Below, one piece after another: positions 28,228-36,940 of a stretch of DNA of 64,000 nucleotides. The translations under genes were made by a program, and so were the position numbers. The stretch spans positions 1 to 64,000 of the forward strand of contig NZ_AP023057.1 of NCBI RefSeq assembly GCF_016629565.1. The letters run 5' to 3'. The notes beneath the pieces were generated by a model. The model did no database searches and had not been told where the DNA came from. It saw nothing but the letters and a program-made list of their open reading frames with translations. Positions within the stretch are counted from its first letter, which is position 1, and each line of letters starts with the position of its first letter. Source of the stretch: Nitratiruptor sp. YY08-10. Its GTDB lineage: Bacteria > Campylobacterota > Campylobacteria > Campylobacterales > Nitratiruptoraceae.

Positions 28228-29394
28228 ATGAAAGGAAAAGTGGTTGCACTTTTACATAAAGAGTCTACTATAGGAATTTTACTTATTATCGCTACGCTTT
28301 TGGCTCTTTTTTTGGAGAATTCTCCACTATCGAGTTTTTATGATAGTTTTTTACATACACCAGTGGAGATTCGTTTCGGTGCACTACATATCGCAAAACC
28401 GTTGCTTTTATGGATCAATGATGGATTGATGGCGGTTTTTTTCTTTTATGTGGGGCTTGAAATCAAACGGGAGATCGTGGATGGCCATCTATCGCAAATT
28501 TCTCAAATGACTTTTCCAGCTATTGCAGCCCTAGGTGGGATGGTCGTTCCAGCTCTACTTTTTGTTGCGCTCAATTTTCATGATGAAAAAGCTTTGAATG
28601 GATGGGCGATTCCAACGGCTACCGATATCGCCTTTGCTCTTGGAGTCTTATCTTTGTTGGGAAATAAAATCCCCTTTTCACTCAAGGTCTTCTTAATGAC
28701 ATTGGCCATTGTCGATGATCTTGGGGCCATTATCGTGATAGCTCTTTTTTATACGACAAAGTTATCTTTAACCTCTTTGGTGATCGCTGCCATCACTTTA
28801 ACAATACTATTTATCATGAATAGAATGCGTGTAATTTCCAAGGAAGCATATATCCTCGTTGGAGTTTTTCTTTGGGTGAGTGTTTTAAAATCTGGAGTGC
28901 ACGCCACACTGGCAGGTGTGGCACTCGCACTTTTGATTCCTTATCGAATCAACAAAAATGGAAAAATATATGAGCTAACGAAGCAGATGGAGCATGGACT
29001 TCATCCATGGGTGAACTTTTTTATTTTGCCTCTTTTTGCTTTTGCCAATGCTGGAGTGAATCTGCAAAATATTTCTATGTCGGAGCTATTTGGTAGTGTC
29101 CCTATGGGGATTATGCTTGGACTATTCATCGGAAAACAGTTGGGTGTTTTTGGATTTGGATATTTGGCTGTAAAACTTAAAATTGCAAAACTACCAAAAG
29201 AGAGTACACTGATGCAGTTTTATGGAGTTGCCGTGCTAGCCGGTATCGGATTTACAATGAGCCTTTTTATTGATTCTTTAGCCTATGAAGATGCGCAGAT
29301 CTATCAGTACGCCGATAAACTTGCAGTATTGATAGGTTCACTACTTTCGGGTATATGGGGTTATATCGTTCTTTCTAAAAGTAGCAAAACTTAG
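28228..29394 (+). CDS. nhaA: Na+/H+ antiporter NhaA
   Basis: NhaA exchanges internal Na+ for external protons, controlling sodium and pH in the inner membrane, useful in a marine organism. The 388-residue protein has about twelve helices, the essential Asp pair in LAIVDDLGAIIVIALFY, and the family segments PTATDIAFALGVLSLLG and FFYVGLEIKREIVDG. Length is standard. It is divergent from the ars operon and ends against the convergent NERD helicase gene. AAGGAATCGTC precedes the ATG. Confidence 0.95.
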   Translation: MKGKVVALLHKESTIGILLIIATLLALFLENSPLSSFYDSFLHTPVEIRFGALHIAKPLLLWINDGLMAVFFFYVGLEIKREIVDGHLSQISQMTFPAIAALGGMVVPALLFVALNFHDEKALNGWAIPTATDIAFALGVLSLLGNKIPFSLKVFLMTLAIVDDLGAIIVIALFYTTKLSLTSLVIAAITLTILFIMNRMRVISKEAYILVGVFLWVSVLKSGVHATLAGVALALLIPYRINKNGKIYELTKQMEHGLHPWVNFFILPLFAFANAGVNLQNISMSELFGSVPMGIMLGLFIGKQLGVFGFGYLAVKLKIAKLPKESTLMQFYGVAVLAGIGFTMSLFIDSLAYEDAQIYQYADKLAVLIGSLLSGIWGYIVLSKSSKT

Positions 29395-29484
29395 AAACTT
29401 TTTAAAATGTATGAAAAAACTCATACAAAAACAGCAAGTACGCACAGCTTCTAAGGCAATGCAACAGCTGCCATATGCGAATAC

Positions 29485-29503
29485 GGGGGTGGTGATTGCC
29501 CCC
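29485..29503. terminator. GC-rich hairpin between nhaA and NERD helicase
   Basis: GGGGG (29485-29489) and CCCCC (29499-29503) flank a 9-base loop in the 108-base convergent gap, directly after the helicase stop codon. No long T run follows on either strand, so termination activity is uncertain. Confidence 0.35.
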
Positions 29504-31353
29504 TAAGCTGCAAAAATTCCTGCTACGATACTAAAAAGTTCTGCAGCTAAGACAACCATCTCCGCTTCTTCTTTATACTTTTTAATGGTTGGAATCAGTT
29601 TTGCCGTGGTTACATTATTTTCATTTTCAATATGTGTAGATGCATATTTTTTGAGTGTGTGAAGAACTTTTTCAACTTTCTGTGAGGGAGATTGATACTC
29701 TTTTGGCAAAGAGATGACAACCTCTTTTTTTGCTCTCGTCAACAGAACATAGAGTTTTCGATAAAGCAGGTCTGACTCTTTTTGATCAACGATTTTTAAA
29801 AATTCATCCAAATTGTGCAAAATGATCAAATCAGATTCCAGCCCTTTGATGGATTGAAAAGTCATAACTTTGATGTGATTGAACCCGCCTTTTTGAAACT
29901 GGTGTTGCAATTTTTGTGCCCTGTCTTTGTAATGGGTAAGAACAGTGATATCTTTGTACTCTTTTTGTGCAATGAACTCTTTGAGATCTAAAAACTCTTC
30001 ATACTCTCCTATGTGGATCGTCCCATCGGCTAATAAAAAGTTGATATCATTCAAAAAACTTTTATCAAGATAGTGGGATTTTCTATAGTATGCATTGAGT
30101 TTTGTATCGTAGGAGAGGATCTCAAAAGCACATTTTGAGATATTCGAGGGCGTTCTGTAGACATTTTTTAAATTTTTGACTCTCCCTTTCATGGAGATTT
30201 TTGGAAAGCTGGGATGATGGAACACCTCTGCGATGGAGTTCATGGAGTAGGTGTAAAATTTTTGCGCTTCGTCTATAAAAAAGATGCAGTCTTTGATCTC
30301 TTCGTAGATCACTCTCATCAGATTTGGTGGCATATCTTGCGTTTCATCGCATAGAAAGAGATCGATAGGCTTTTTTTCTAGACGCAAGCGAAATTTCTTT
30401 TGAAATTCATTTGTCGCAGCTTTGGTTTTGAGTTTTTCAAACTTGTCATTGAAGGAATCTTTTTCGTCGATTCCGACAGCCTCTTCGTCAAAATCGATTC
30501 TTTTTAAAAGATCAAACAGCGATAAAAGCGCTACATTTTTTTGTTCCGATTCATTGAACGCACTCGAAATGACACTCTTGAGCTGTTTGTTGAAGCACAA
30601 AACGAGGATTTTTTCATCGGGATCATTTTTGATTCTATTGATGATGAAATTTGTCAAGATGACTGTTTTTCCCGTTCCGGCAACCCCTCTGATGATTCGA
30701 AAACCACCTGTGTAGTTGTTGAGGATGCTTAACTGTTTATAATCAAAAAACATGATCTCATTTTGGGTGATGACCGGAAGAATCTTCTCCTTCTTCTTTT
30801 CTATACTCTTTTTATCCACAAGCAGCGATGCGATAGCCAAAAACTCTTTTTTATTTGGAATCAAATTTTTGGTTGCATGAAAAAATCTTTTAAAAAGCGC
30901 TCTATCATTGAGATCCTCTTGAAAGAAGGTGTGGTTATAATAGTTTTTGTATTTAGGATTTTCTTGAAAGAAGATATCTCCCTCTTTCTTAGAGATATTG
31001 GGAAAAACGACTCTATACTCCACATTGATCGGGATTTTTCCCAAATTGTCTTCGATATGTCCCAAAAGGATATTTTTATAAAGAGATACTTGTTCAAATG
31101 GATCATTGGTTGGCGAGATATACTCAAGGGATTTCCAGTTTTTTACTTCTATCGCAAAGATGCCCAACGTTGCGTGAAGCAGTGTGAGGTCGATCTCAAT
31201 GGTGCTTGTGCCATTGGAAATTTTGGCTTTGGGTATGAGAAAATAGTTATTGGATGATTCTTGCAAAAGTTTTCTAATAGCCTCCAATACTTCATCTTCC
31301 CCTTTTTGTCCAATGCCCAGGCGAGTAAATATGTTTAAGACTCCTTGCCGCAT
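29503..31353 (-). CDS. NERD-domain superfamily 1 helicase
   Basis: This 616-residue cytoplasmic protein has an N-terminal NERD (nuclease-related) domain with IEIDLTLLH (52-60) and FAIEVKNW (66-73), then a UvrD-like helicase with Walker A GVAGTGKT (223-230), DEAQ-like LCDETQD, and the late motifs MTFQSIKGLESDLIILHN and YVLLTRAKKEVVI. NERD-helicase proteins are widespread but poorly studied, and some occur in defence or DNA-repair settings. It is a lone transcription unit here, with no obvious partner. It may process DNA ends or act against foreign DNA; that is inference. Confidence 0.85.
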   Translation of the reverse strand: MRQGVLNIFTRLGIGQKGEDEVLEAIRKLLQESSNNYFLIPKAKISNGTSTIEIDLTLLHATLGIFAIEVKNWKSLEYISPTNDPFEQVSLYKNILLGHIEDNLGKIPINVEYRVVFPNISKKEGDIFFQENPKYKNYYNHTFFQEDLNDRALFKRFFHATKNLIPNKKEFLAIASLLVDKKSIEKKKEKILPVITQNEIMFFDYKQLSILNNYTGGFRIIRGVAGTGKTVILTNFIINRIKNDPDEKILVLCFNKQLKSVISSAFNESEQKNVALLSLFDLLKRIDFDEEAVGIDEKDSFNDKFEKLKTKAATNEFQKKFRLRLEKKPIDLFLCDETQDMPPNLMRVIYEEIKDCIFFIDEAQKFYTYSMNSIAEVFHHPSFPKISMKGRVKNLKNVYRTPSNISKCAFEILSYDTKLNAYYRKSHYLDKSFLNDINFLLADGTIHIGEYEEFLDLKEFIAQKEYKDITVLTHYKDRAQKLQHQFQKGGFNHIKVMTFQSIKGLESDLIILHNLDEFLKIVDQKESDLLYRKLYVLLTRAKKEVVISLPKEYQSPSQKVEKVLHTLKKYASTHIENENNVTTAKLIPTIKKYKEEAEMVVLAAELFSIVAGIFAA

Positions 31354-31457
31354 ACTTCTACCCTTTCATTAAAAGCCTTCATAAAAACGGGATGTAACCT
31401 TGTAAATAATTGTATCTAAAAGGAAAGTTGCTTATAGTACAGGAAAAAAAGGTTTTT

Positions 31458-31760
31458 ATGAAAGCTTTGCAAGAATTTATTGATCTTATAAAAAAAGAGC
31501 AGTTTTACGAAGCACATGAAGTGCTCGAAGAGATCTGGTTTCCAAGAAGAAAAAGCAAAGATGCCGATGTTTTGGTTTTAAAAGGTTTTATCAATGCTTC
31601 TGTGGCACTGGAACTTAGAAGGCTCGGAAGAGTGGAAAATGCAAAAAAAGTGTGGCAAAACTATTTGAAATATAAAGTTTTGATCAACGAATGCAAAGAG
31701 CCATTTTTTGAAAGGACAGCCAAATTTTTGGACAGCTGCTATGACAAATATCTATCATGA
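31458..31760 (+). CDS. DUF309-family protein
   Basis: This 100-residue helical protein has the DUF309 signature YEAHEVLEEIW (about 19-29), with conserved Glu and His that resemble a metal or ligand site, and KGFINASVALELRRLGR in the second helix pair. Function of the family is unknown. I start it at ATG 31458, giving the family-standard N-terminus MKALQEFIDLIKKEQFYEAHE; an upstream frame to 31410 is probably non-coding. It overlaps the next gene by 20 bases, implying a co-translated pair with the nitroreductase-like protein. Confidence 0.8.
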   Translation: MKALQEFIDLIKKEQFYEAHEVLEEIWFPRRKSKDADVLVLKGFINASVALELRRLGRVENAKKVWQNYLKYKVLINECKEPFFERTAKFLDSCYDKYLS

Positions 31761-33012
31761 ATCGACGAAACACTCCTACTGGAGCGTTCGCAGCAACCCA
31801 AACTATTTAGACTGGTCCAAACAGCCCGTTCCTTTCAAAATATATCCTACAACAAACCCTTTTATGCCACTAGATATGAATACTCCTTTGCACGCATTCA
31901 TCTATCGAATAGGTGGTATCAATGCAAAAAAGGTCTATCCTGGAGTCGAATACTATCTTCGTACCATTCCAAGTGCCGGAGCCCTGTATCCGGTTGAGAT
32001 CTATTTTCAATCTAGAGGTGTCGATGGGCTGGAGGATGGGATATACCATTTTAGCGTAGCCGAAAATGGCCTTAGATTTTTGTATCCGTTACATGAGGAT
32101 GAGGGTATAGAGATATTCTTTGAAAAAAAGAGGCAAATCAAAGGTTTTATTTTTCTTTTTTCTACGATCTATTACCGTTCCAGCTGGAAATATAAAAACA
32201 GAGCCTTCCGCTACTGTCTGCTTGATACCGGCCATGCTCTTGGAGCTTTGGAAGCAAGTAGCTTTTTGTTTGAAAGAGCTTACTATATTTTGTATAACTT
32301 CGATAAAGAAGCTTTGAATGAAGCTTTTGGATTTGAAAACTGGGAGTTTTTCTTAAGTAGTGCAGTTGTAGGTATCCCGATGGAAAAAGAGGCAAAATCG
32401 TTTGATATGAAACTTCCTTTTGTTGATGGCACAAGAACATTCGAGCAAAACAGTGTGATAGAGGATGCATATAAAGAGACGCTTTATTTGAAAAACTGCA
32501 AAGCGAATTTTCGCTTTCCAAAGTTTCCTTTTGAGCCAAAAAGACTCGAAGAAGCGGTGATGCAGCGACGGAGTATACGAGATTTTGAAGGAAAGTGTAT
32601 CAAAAAAGAGCAGTTTGAGTTTATTCTTTCTTGGATGCGAAGCCCTATCCCGAGTGACTGTGATGAAAAAGTGGATATCTGGTATGTAGTCAACCGGGTA
32701 GATGGGCTTCAGCCAGGACTCTATAAAAATAGTGAGCTTGTAAAGGAGGGGGATTTCCATAAGAAAGCGGGGTATCTGTGTTTAGAGCAAGCTCTTGGGA
32801 GCCAAAGTGCCGTGACATTTTTTCTTATAAGCCATGGAGAAAATTATCAGCCTCTCTATCAAAAAGCCGGACTCATTGGTCACAGATGCTATATTGCAAG
32901 TGAATATTTAGGCATTGGATGCAGCGGTATTGGAGCTTATTATGACGATGAGGTACGAGAGTTTTTACAAACGGATGATATGGTATTATATGCCTTAGCA
33001 ATAGGCATATAG
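31741..33012 (+). CDS. SagB-type nitroreductase-like protein with two domains
   Basis: The 423-residue protein matches SagB/ThcOx-type flavin enzymes, with two nitroreductase-like modules: residues about 1-215 (including LRTIPSAGALYPVEIYF, the FMN-site block, and CLLDTGHALGALEASSF) and 245-423 (MQRRSIRDFEGK, then AGLIGHRCYIASEYLGIGCSGIGAY). SagB oxidises azoline rings in peptide natural products, but free-standing homologues have unknown substrates, and no YcaO or precursor peptide is seen here. ATG 31741 lies inside the DUF309 gene. The second module keeps the RRSIR FMN motif, while the first appears to lack it. Confidence 0.78.
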   Translation: MTNIYHESTKHSYWSVRSNPNYLDWSKQPVPFKIYPTTNPFMPLDMNTPLHAFIYRIGGINAKKVYPGVEYYLRTIPSAGALYPVEIYFQSRGVDGLEDGIYHFSVAENGLRFLYPLHEDEGIEIFFEKKRQIKGFIFLFSTIYYRSSWKYKNRAFRYCLLDTGHALGALEASSFLFERAYYILYNFDKEALNEAFGFENWEFFLSSAVVGIPMEKEAKSFDMKLPFVDGTRTFEQNSVIEDAYKETLYLKNCKANFRFPKFPFEPKRLEEAVMQRRSIRDFEGKCIKKEQFEFILSWMRSPIPSDCDEKVDIWYVVNRVDGLQPGLYKNSELVKEGDFHKKAGYLCLEQALGSQSAVTFFLISHGENYQPLYQKAGLIGHRCYIASEYLGIGCSGIGAYYDDEVREFLQTDDMVLYALAIGI

Positions 33013-33020
33013 GAGTGAAG

Positions 33021-33614
33021 ATGCGATTACTTCTCCTTTTTGTTCCTCTTTTCTTTCTTTGGGCAGGGGAAGCCGAGAAAGAGCAGTTCATAAAAGTCAT
33101 TATGCAAAAACAAAATCCTTATGTGTTTGATAAAAAGGAGCGGTTGGAGCTGAAAAAGGCTCAACTAGAGGCAAAAACCAAAGAGAATATCGCTTCCATG
33201 GAGTATAAAAAAGCGGTTGATGTGGAAAAGATCAAGCAAAAGACGGTTGCAATTCAAAAAGAGAAAGAGATCGAAAAAGCGAAAGTAGTAAGTGCTCCTG
33301 AGGCTAAGAAAGCAGAAACCCAGTCCAAAATGGTTTGGTATCTGTTTATTTTAGGAATAGGCCTGCTTCTTTTTCTTTTCTTCGCTTTTAGACGGTATCA
33401 GGCATATAAAGAACGCATTGAGCTGGAAAAACTGCGATTGCAAGAAGAGATTCATGAAAAAGAGATGATGTTGAAGCAAAAAGAGCTGCAGGCCCAAGTT
33501 GCTTCAAAATTGATCGAGGCAGTGGCAAAAGGAAACTTAACTCAAGAGCAAGAAGAGAAGCTTTTGCAGATCGCCAATGGTTCTGCTAACCTTTTAGAAA
33601 ACAAGAAATCCTAG
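33021..33614 (+). CDS. Membrane-anchored coiled-coil protein, unknown function
   Basis: I do not recognise a family. The 197-residue product has a signal peptide or first helix (MRLLLLFVPLFFLWAG), a Lys/Glu-rich helical periplasmic part (about 20-100), a strong membrane helix (about 105-126, WYLFILGIGLLLFLFFAF) and a cytoplasmic coiled coil to the end. It starts 8 bases after the SagB-like gene at ATG 33021 with AGGAGTGAAG, so belongs to that operon. Topology suggests a scaffold linking periplasm and cytoplasm. A strong hairpin follows. Confidence 0.65.
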   Translation: MRLLLLFVPLFFLWAGEAEKEQFIKVIMQKQNPYVFDKKERLELKKAQLEAKTKENIASMEYKKAVDVEKIKQKTVAIQKEKEIEKAKVVSAPEAKKAETQSKMVWYLFILGIGLLLFLFFAFRRYQAYKERIELEKLRLQEEIHEKEMMLKQKELQAQVASKLIEAVAKGNLTQEQEEKLLQIANGSANLLENKKS

Positions 33615-33632
33615 GCCATCGTTTCGATGGCC
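33614..33632. terminator. Bidirectional hairpin terminator
   Basis: GGCCATCG (33614-33621), loop TTT, CGATGGCC (33625-33632) form a perfect 8-bp stem between the convergent coiled-coil and YeeE/YedE genes. T-tracts are weak on both sides, but the stem strength and position support termination. Confidence 0.65.
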
Positions 33633-33639
33633 CTATGGT

Positions 33640-34236
33640 TTAGACTTCGCCAACCTCCTCTTCAATCTCATGGCTTGGGAGCAAAAAGGCAATGAGAATG
33701 AGAGCAGCTCCATAAATGAATATAAACCAGTCATGTCCGACAAGCTGTGCCAAAGTAGGTTTTCCAAGATTTGGCCCCATGATGGCTTTTAGTGACGGAT
33801 AGAGATAGCTAAAGAGTGCACCTGCCAAAAGTCCGCCAATGAGGCCAGTGAGTACATCGATATTTCCTTCACTCACAGCAACCGGTCCCGTTCCTGGGCA
33901 CAGTCCCAAAATCGCCATACCGATACCAAAAATGATGCCACCTAGAATGAGTCCCCCTAGAATAATCGGTTTCACATGGTAGTGTGCCCATCCCATTTTG
34001 ATCATAAAATAGAGACCTATACTGGCGATTCCGATAGCCAAAAAGAGCATTTTAGGCACTTTAAAACCTTTAAGCATGGCAAAACCAGCTATTTTGTCGA
34101 ATGTATCTACCCTGCTCCACTGAATAATAACTCCAAAGACAACACCTATCAAAAAGATAGTAAGAATAGATCCATGATGCTGTTTTTGTACTAGATCGAT
34201 TGTATGGGAAAAAAACTCTATGATGTTGAAATTCAT
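33640..34236 (-). CDS. YeeE/YedE-family sulfur-transport protein, second half
   Basis: This 198-residue membrane protein has about five helices and corresponds to one half of the YeeE/YedE (TsuA-like) fold. The conserved Cys lies in ILGLCPGTGPVAVSEG (near 110-125). TsuA imports thiosulfate and related family members move selenium or sulfur species, using conserved Cys along the pore. It follows the other half-size gene by 9 bases, so the two should assemble into one channel. Sulfur-compound transport would suit a vent sulfur metabolism; the true substrate is unknown. Confidence 0.8.
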   Translation of the reverse strand: MNFNIIEFFSHTIDLVQKQHHGSILTIFLIGVVFGVIIQWSRVDTFDKIAGFAMLKGFKVPKMLFLAIGIASIGLYFMIKMGWAHYHVKPIILGGLILGGIIFGIGMAILGLCPGTGPVAVSEGNIDVLTGLIGGLLAGALFSYLYPSLKAIMGPNLGKPTLAQLVGHDWFIFIYGAALILIAFLLPSHEIEEEVGEV

Positions 34237-34245
34237 TATTTCTCC

Positions 34246-34746
34246 TTATAGATTTTTATAAAATAGTCGACCAGTTACTATCAAAACAACTATAACAACA
34301 CCACCAAAGATTAGGCCACTAACGGCTGTTTGGCTTGCTCCACTCAAAAAGTGTCCGCTGGTACATCCACCCGCTAGCCGTGCACCAAAAACAACCATAA
34401 AACCGCCGATGAAACTCCAAAAAAGTCTTGAAGCAGGTGAGCTGTTTTTATGCTTTTTCCATAGTGGCGGCAAGATACGAAACTTGAATGTTTTTGTAAT
34501 AAATACAGATGTCAAAAAGCCGCCAAGAAGGACACCCATCAAAAAGATCACTTCCCATGCGCCTGGATTTGCTATCTTTTTGCCATATTCGCTGTTTTGT
34601 AGATCAAAAAGCCATGCTCCCATATAGGCAATTGCCGTAGATGCTCCGATAGGTCTATCTGCTCCAAAGGTGGAGAATGTGAACCAAATCAAAAGGGCAA
34701 TGGCTACCGCTCCCGGGATCCAACCAAGTCTTTTTGGAAATACCAT
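34246..34746 (-). CDS. YeeE/YedE-family sulfur-transport protein, first half
   Basis: This 166-residue membrane protein has about four to five helices with the conserved Cys in FGARLAGGCTSGHFLSGASQTAVSG, the signature of YeeE/YedE transporters. It is the upstream partner of the 198-residue half-protein. Many bacteria encode both halves in one chain of about 350 residues; here they are separate, as in the two-gene variant of the family. CTTATAAGGAGACC-like sequence precedes the ATG on the minus strand. Confidence 0.8.
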   Translation of the reverse strand: MVFPKRLGWIPGAVAIALLIWFTFSTFGADRPIGASTAIAYMGAWLFDLQNSEYGKKIANPGAWEVIFLMGVLLGGFLTSVFITKTFKFRILPPLWKKHKNSSPASRLFWSFIGGFMVVFGARLAGGCTSGHFLSGASQTAVSGLIFGGVVIVVLIVTGRLFYKNL

Positions 34747-34872
34747 AAGGTCTCCTTATAGATAAAATTTTGTAAAATTATAATACAACAAAAGAAAATA
34801 AGCAAAATATATGGAATTTAATATTTTGTTAAATTAAATTTATTACTAAAGATTTCTGTGGCAGTGTGGTTT

Positions 34873-34885
34873 CGCCCAAAGGGCG
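34873..34885 (-). terminator. Short hairpin after pckA
   Basis: CGCCC and GGGCG with a 3-base loop form a compact stem 6 bases past the pckA stop codon. No T run follows on the minus strand. It is a possible weak terminator; the remaining 120 bases up to the YeeE/YedE operon are AT-rich and likely hold that operon's promoter. Confidence 0.35.
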
Positions 34886-34890
34886 GAGGA

Positions 34891-36468
34891 TTAAAGCTGT
34901 GGACCAGCTTTTGAGTAGTCGAAGTTTCCGTAACCTTCGTATCGTTTGAAGTTGTCGATAAAAAGTTTTGCTAGATATTCAAGCTGTCTATCATAGGCCT
35001 CTTTGTCTTCCCACGTATTTCTTGGGTTGAGGATTGCCGGGTCGACTCCTTCTACGTATGTTGGAATTTCTAGATTGAATATTGGAAGGATCTCATATTC
35101 GCTTTGGGTAATGGAACCATTGAGTATGGCATTGATACAAGCTCTTGTAGCAGGAAGACTCATTCGCTGCCCTATTCCATATGGACCTCCAGTCCATCCG
35201 GTATTGACAAGATAGACATTGACGCCATGCTTATCGATCTTTTCTCCGAGTAGTTTTGCATATACTGTAGGATGAAGCGGTAAGAATGCTTCTCCAAAAC
35301 ATGCACTAAACGTTGCTACAGGCTCTGTAATACCCCGTTCAGTTCCAGCTACTTTGGCAGTGTAGCCGCTTAAGAAGTAGTACATCGCCTGTTCTTTTGT
35401 GAGCTTGCTTACCGGAGGCAAAACGCCAAAAGCATCGGCACTTAAAAAGATGATATTTTTTGGATGTGGCCCTTGAAGATCCTCTTTGTGCTTGCAGATA
35501 TGATAGATCGGATAGCTTACACGGGTATTTTCTGTTTTGCTGGAATCATCAAAATCGACTTCACCATTCTCTTTGACAACAACATTTTCCAAAAGAGCAT
35601 CTCGTTTAATAGCGGCGTAGATATCCGGCTCTTTTTCTGGATCGAGTCCTATAACTTTTGCATAGCAGCCACCTTCGAAATTGAAAACGCCATTGTCGTC
35701 CCATCCATGCTCGTCATCACCGATAAGACGTCTGTTTGGATCGGCACTCAGGGTCGTTTTTCCGGTTCCGCTAAGACCAAAGAAGAGCGCTACATCATCC
35801 TTGTCCCCGATGTTTGCAGAACAGTGCATACTGAGTTTGCCCTCTAACGGCAACCAGTAGTTCATCATGGAAAAGATCCCTTTTTTGATCTCTCCCCCAT
35901 ACCATGTACCACCGATAATAGCTATATTTTCTTCGATATTGAAGATAATAAAGACATCTGAATTGAGGCCATGTTCTTTGTATCGATCATTTTTGAGGTT
36001 GGCTGCTACATAGAGGGTAAAATCGGGATGAAAGTTTCGAAGCTCTTCTTCAGTTGGCCGGATAAACATATTTTTGACAAAGTGTGCTTGCCAGGCGATC
36101 TCTGTTACGACCCGAATCGCCTTTTTGCTATCATCGCTAGCTCCAGCGAAGGCATCCATCACATACAGCTCTTTACCGCTGAGATACTCTTTTGTTTTTT
36201 CAAAAAGTTCGTCAAAGATCTCTTTTGAGATCGGCTGGTTGATATCTCCCCATGCGATATATTTTTCGCTTGGAGGCTGTTTGACAAAATATTTGTCTTT
36301 TGGGCTTCTTCCGGTGAAGATTCCCGTATCGACTGCTACTGCACCAAGAGTTGTTTCGACACCTTCTTGCTGTTCTAGCTCTTTTTGAAAAAGTGTTTCG
36401 TAGTCTGGATTGTAATAGACCTTCTTGACATCTTTGATGCCAAGTTTGTCAAAATCGTTTATCTCCAT
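34891..36468 (-). CDS. pckA: Phosphoenolpyruvate carboxykinase (ATP)
   Basis: PckA interconverts oxaloacetate + ATP and PEP + CO2 + ADP in the cytoplasm, linking the TCA cycle (probably run reductively here) to sugar synthesis. The 525-residue protein has the kinase-1a P-loop [16 protein letters not shown], the metal-site block [22 protein letters not shown], the substrate Arg in TGRSPKDKY near the N-terminus, and the C-terminal [21 protein letters not shown]. Length is standard for the ATP-dependent class. A good promoter lies upstream. Confidence 0.97.
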   Translation of the reverse strand: MEINDFDKLGIKDVKKVYYNPDYETLFQKELEQQEGVETTLGAVAVDTGIFTGRSPKDKYFVKQPPSEKYIAWGDINQPISKEIFDELFEKTKEYLSGKELYVMDAFAGASDDSKKAIRVVTEIAWQAHFVKNMFIRPTEEELRNFHPDFTLYVAANLKNDRYKEHGLNSDVFIIFNIEENIAIIGGTWYGGEIKKGIFSMMNYWLPLEGKLSMHCSANIGDKDDVALFFGLSGTGKTTLSADPNRRLIGDDEHGWDDNGVFNFEGGCYAKVIGLDPEKEPDIYAAIKRDALLENVVVKENGEVDFDDSSKTENTRVSYPIYHICKHKEDLQGPHPKNIIFLSADAFGVLPPVSKLTKEQAMYYFLSGYTAKVAGTERGITEPVATFSACFGEAFLPLHPTVYAKLLGEKIDKHGVNVYLVNTGWTGGPYGIGQRMSLPATRACINAILNGSITQSEYEILPIFNLEIPTYVEGVDPAILNPRNTWEDKEAYDRQLEYLAKLFIDNFKRYEGYGNFDYSKAGPQL

Positions 36469-36499
36469 TTTGACCTTCTTTGAGTGATTTTGTTATGAA

Positions 36500-36529
36500 A
36501 TTGTAACACTTATTACTTAAAATTGGCAA
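36500..36529 (-). promoter_or_regulatory. pckA promoter
   Basis: On the minus strand TTGCCA (36524-36529), an 18-base spacer and TACAAT (36500-36505) form a sigma70-like promoter 32 bases before the pckA ATG, one of the clearest in the window. AAGAAGG serves as the ribosome site. Confidence 0.6.
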
Positions 36530-36532
36530 AAT

Positions 36533-36877
36533 TTATTGTTTATGTGTGGCAGCATATTCTGGCGTACAAAATATCCCGCAATGGCACTTTCCTTCTTCGG
36601 GAATCTCCTTTTCGATTGCCGGTTTGCAAGGACAGATGCGATCATCTGCGCTTTTAAATTTTCCATCCTCTTCAATCACCATAAAGCATGGACAAAAACG
36701 TTTTCCATACATGAGCTTGTTTCTTGCCAGGCCCATAGTGACACCTTCATTCACCTCTTCGTTTGGATTGTAAACCCATCCAAATTGTTGACACACTTTA
36801 TCGGTAAATTTTTTTGTTTTTTCCAACTCCTCCAAGAATTCCTGGCTACTCATATCTACATTTTTTCTTTCAGCCAT
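36533..36877 (-). CDS. Ferredoxin-thioredoxin reductase catalytic subunit-like protein
   Basis: This protein of about 114 residues matches the catalytic (beta) chain of ferredoxin:thioredoxin reductase, which uses a [4Fe-4S] cluster next to a redox disulfide to reduce thioredoxin with ferredoxin electrons. The cysteine pattern CPC...CPC...CHCG (in RFCPCFMV, ICPCKPAI and KCHCGIFC) is complete. No variable (alpha) subunit is adjacent, as usual outside photosynthetic organisms. Two tandem ATGs exist; the second (36877) has the better spacing from AAAGGAG. In an anaerobe it may allow reduction of thioredoxin by low-potential ferredoxin instead of NADPH. Confidence 0.87.
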   Translation of the reverse strand: MAERKNVDMSSQEFLEELEKTKKFTDKVCQQFGWVYNPNEEVNEGVTMGLARNKLMYGKRFCPCFMVIEEDGKFKSADDRICPCKPAIEKEIPEEGKCHCGIFCTPEYAATHKQ

Positions 36878-36940
36878 CATTTTCTCCTTTTGCTTTTATG
36901 TATCATACCAGTCAAAAGATTTAAGGAATTTGAAATAGAT

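Noticed and set aside
30763-31257. Plus-strand frame inside the NERD helicase gene
   Set aside because: Antisense to a conserved protein with visible motifs; no ribosome site.
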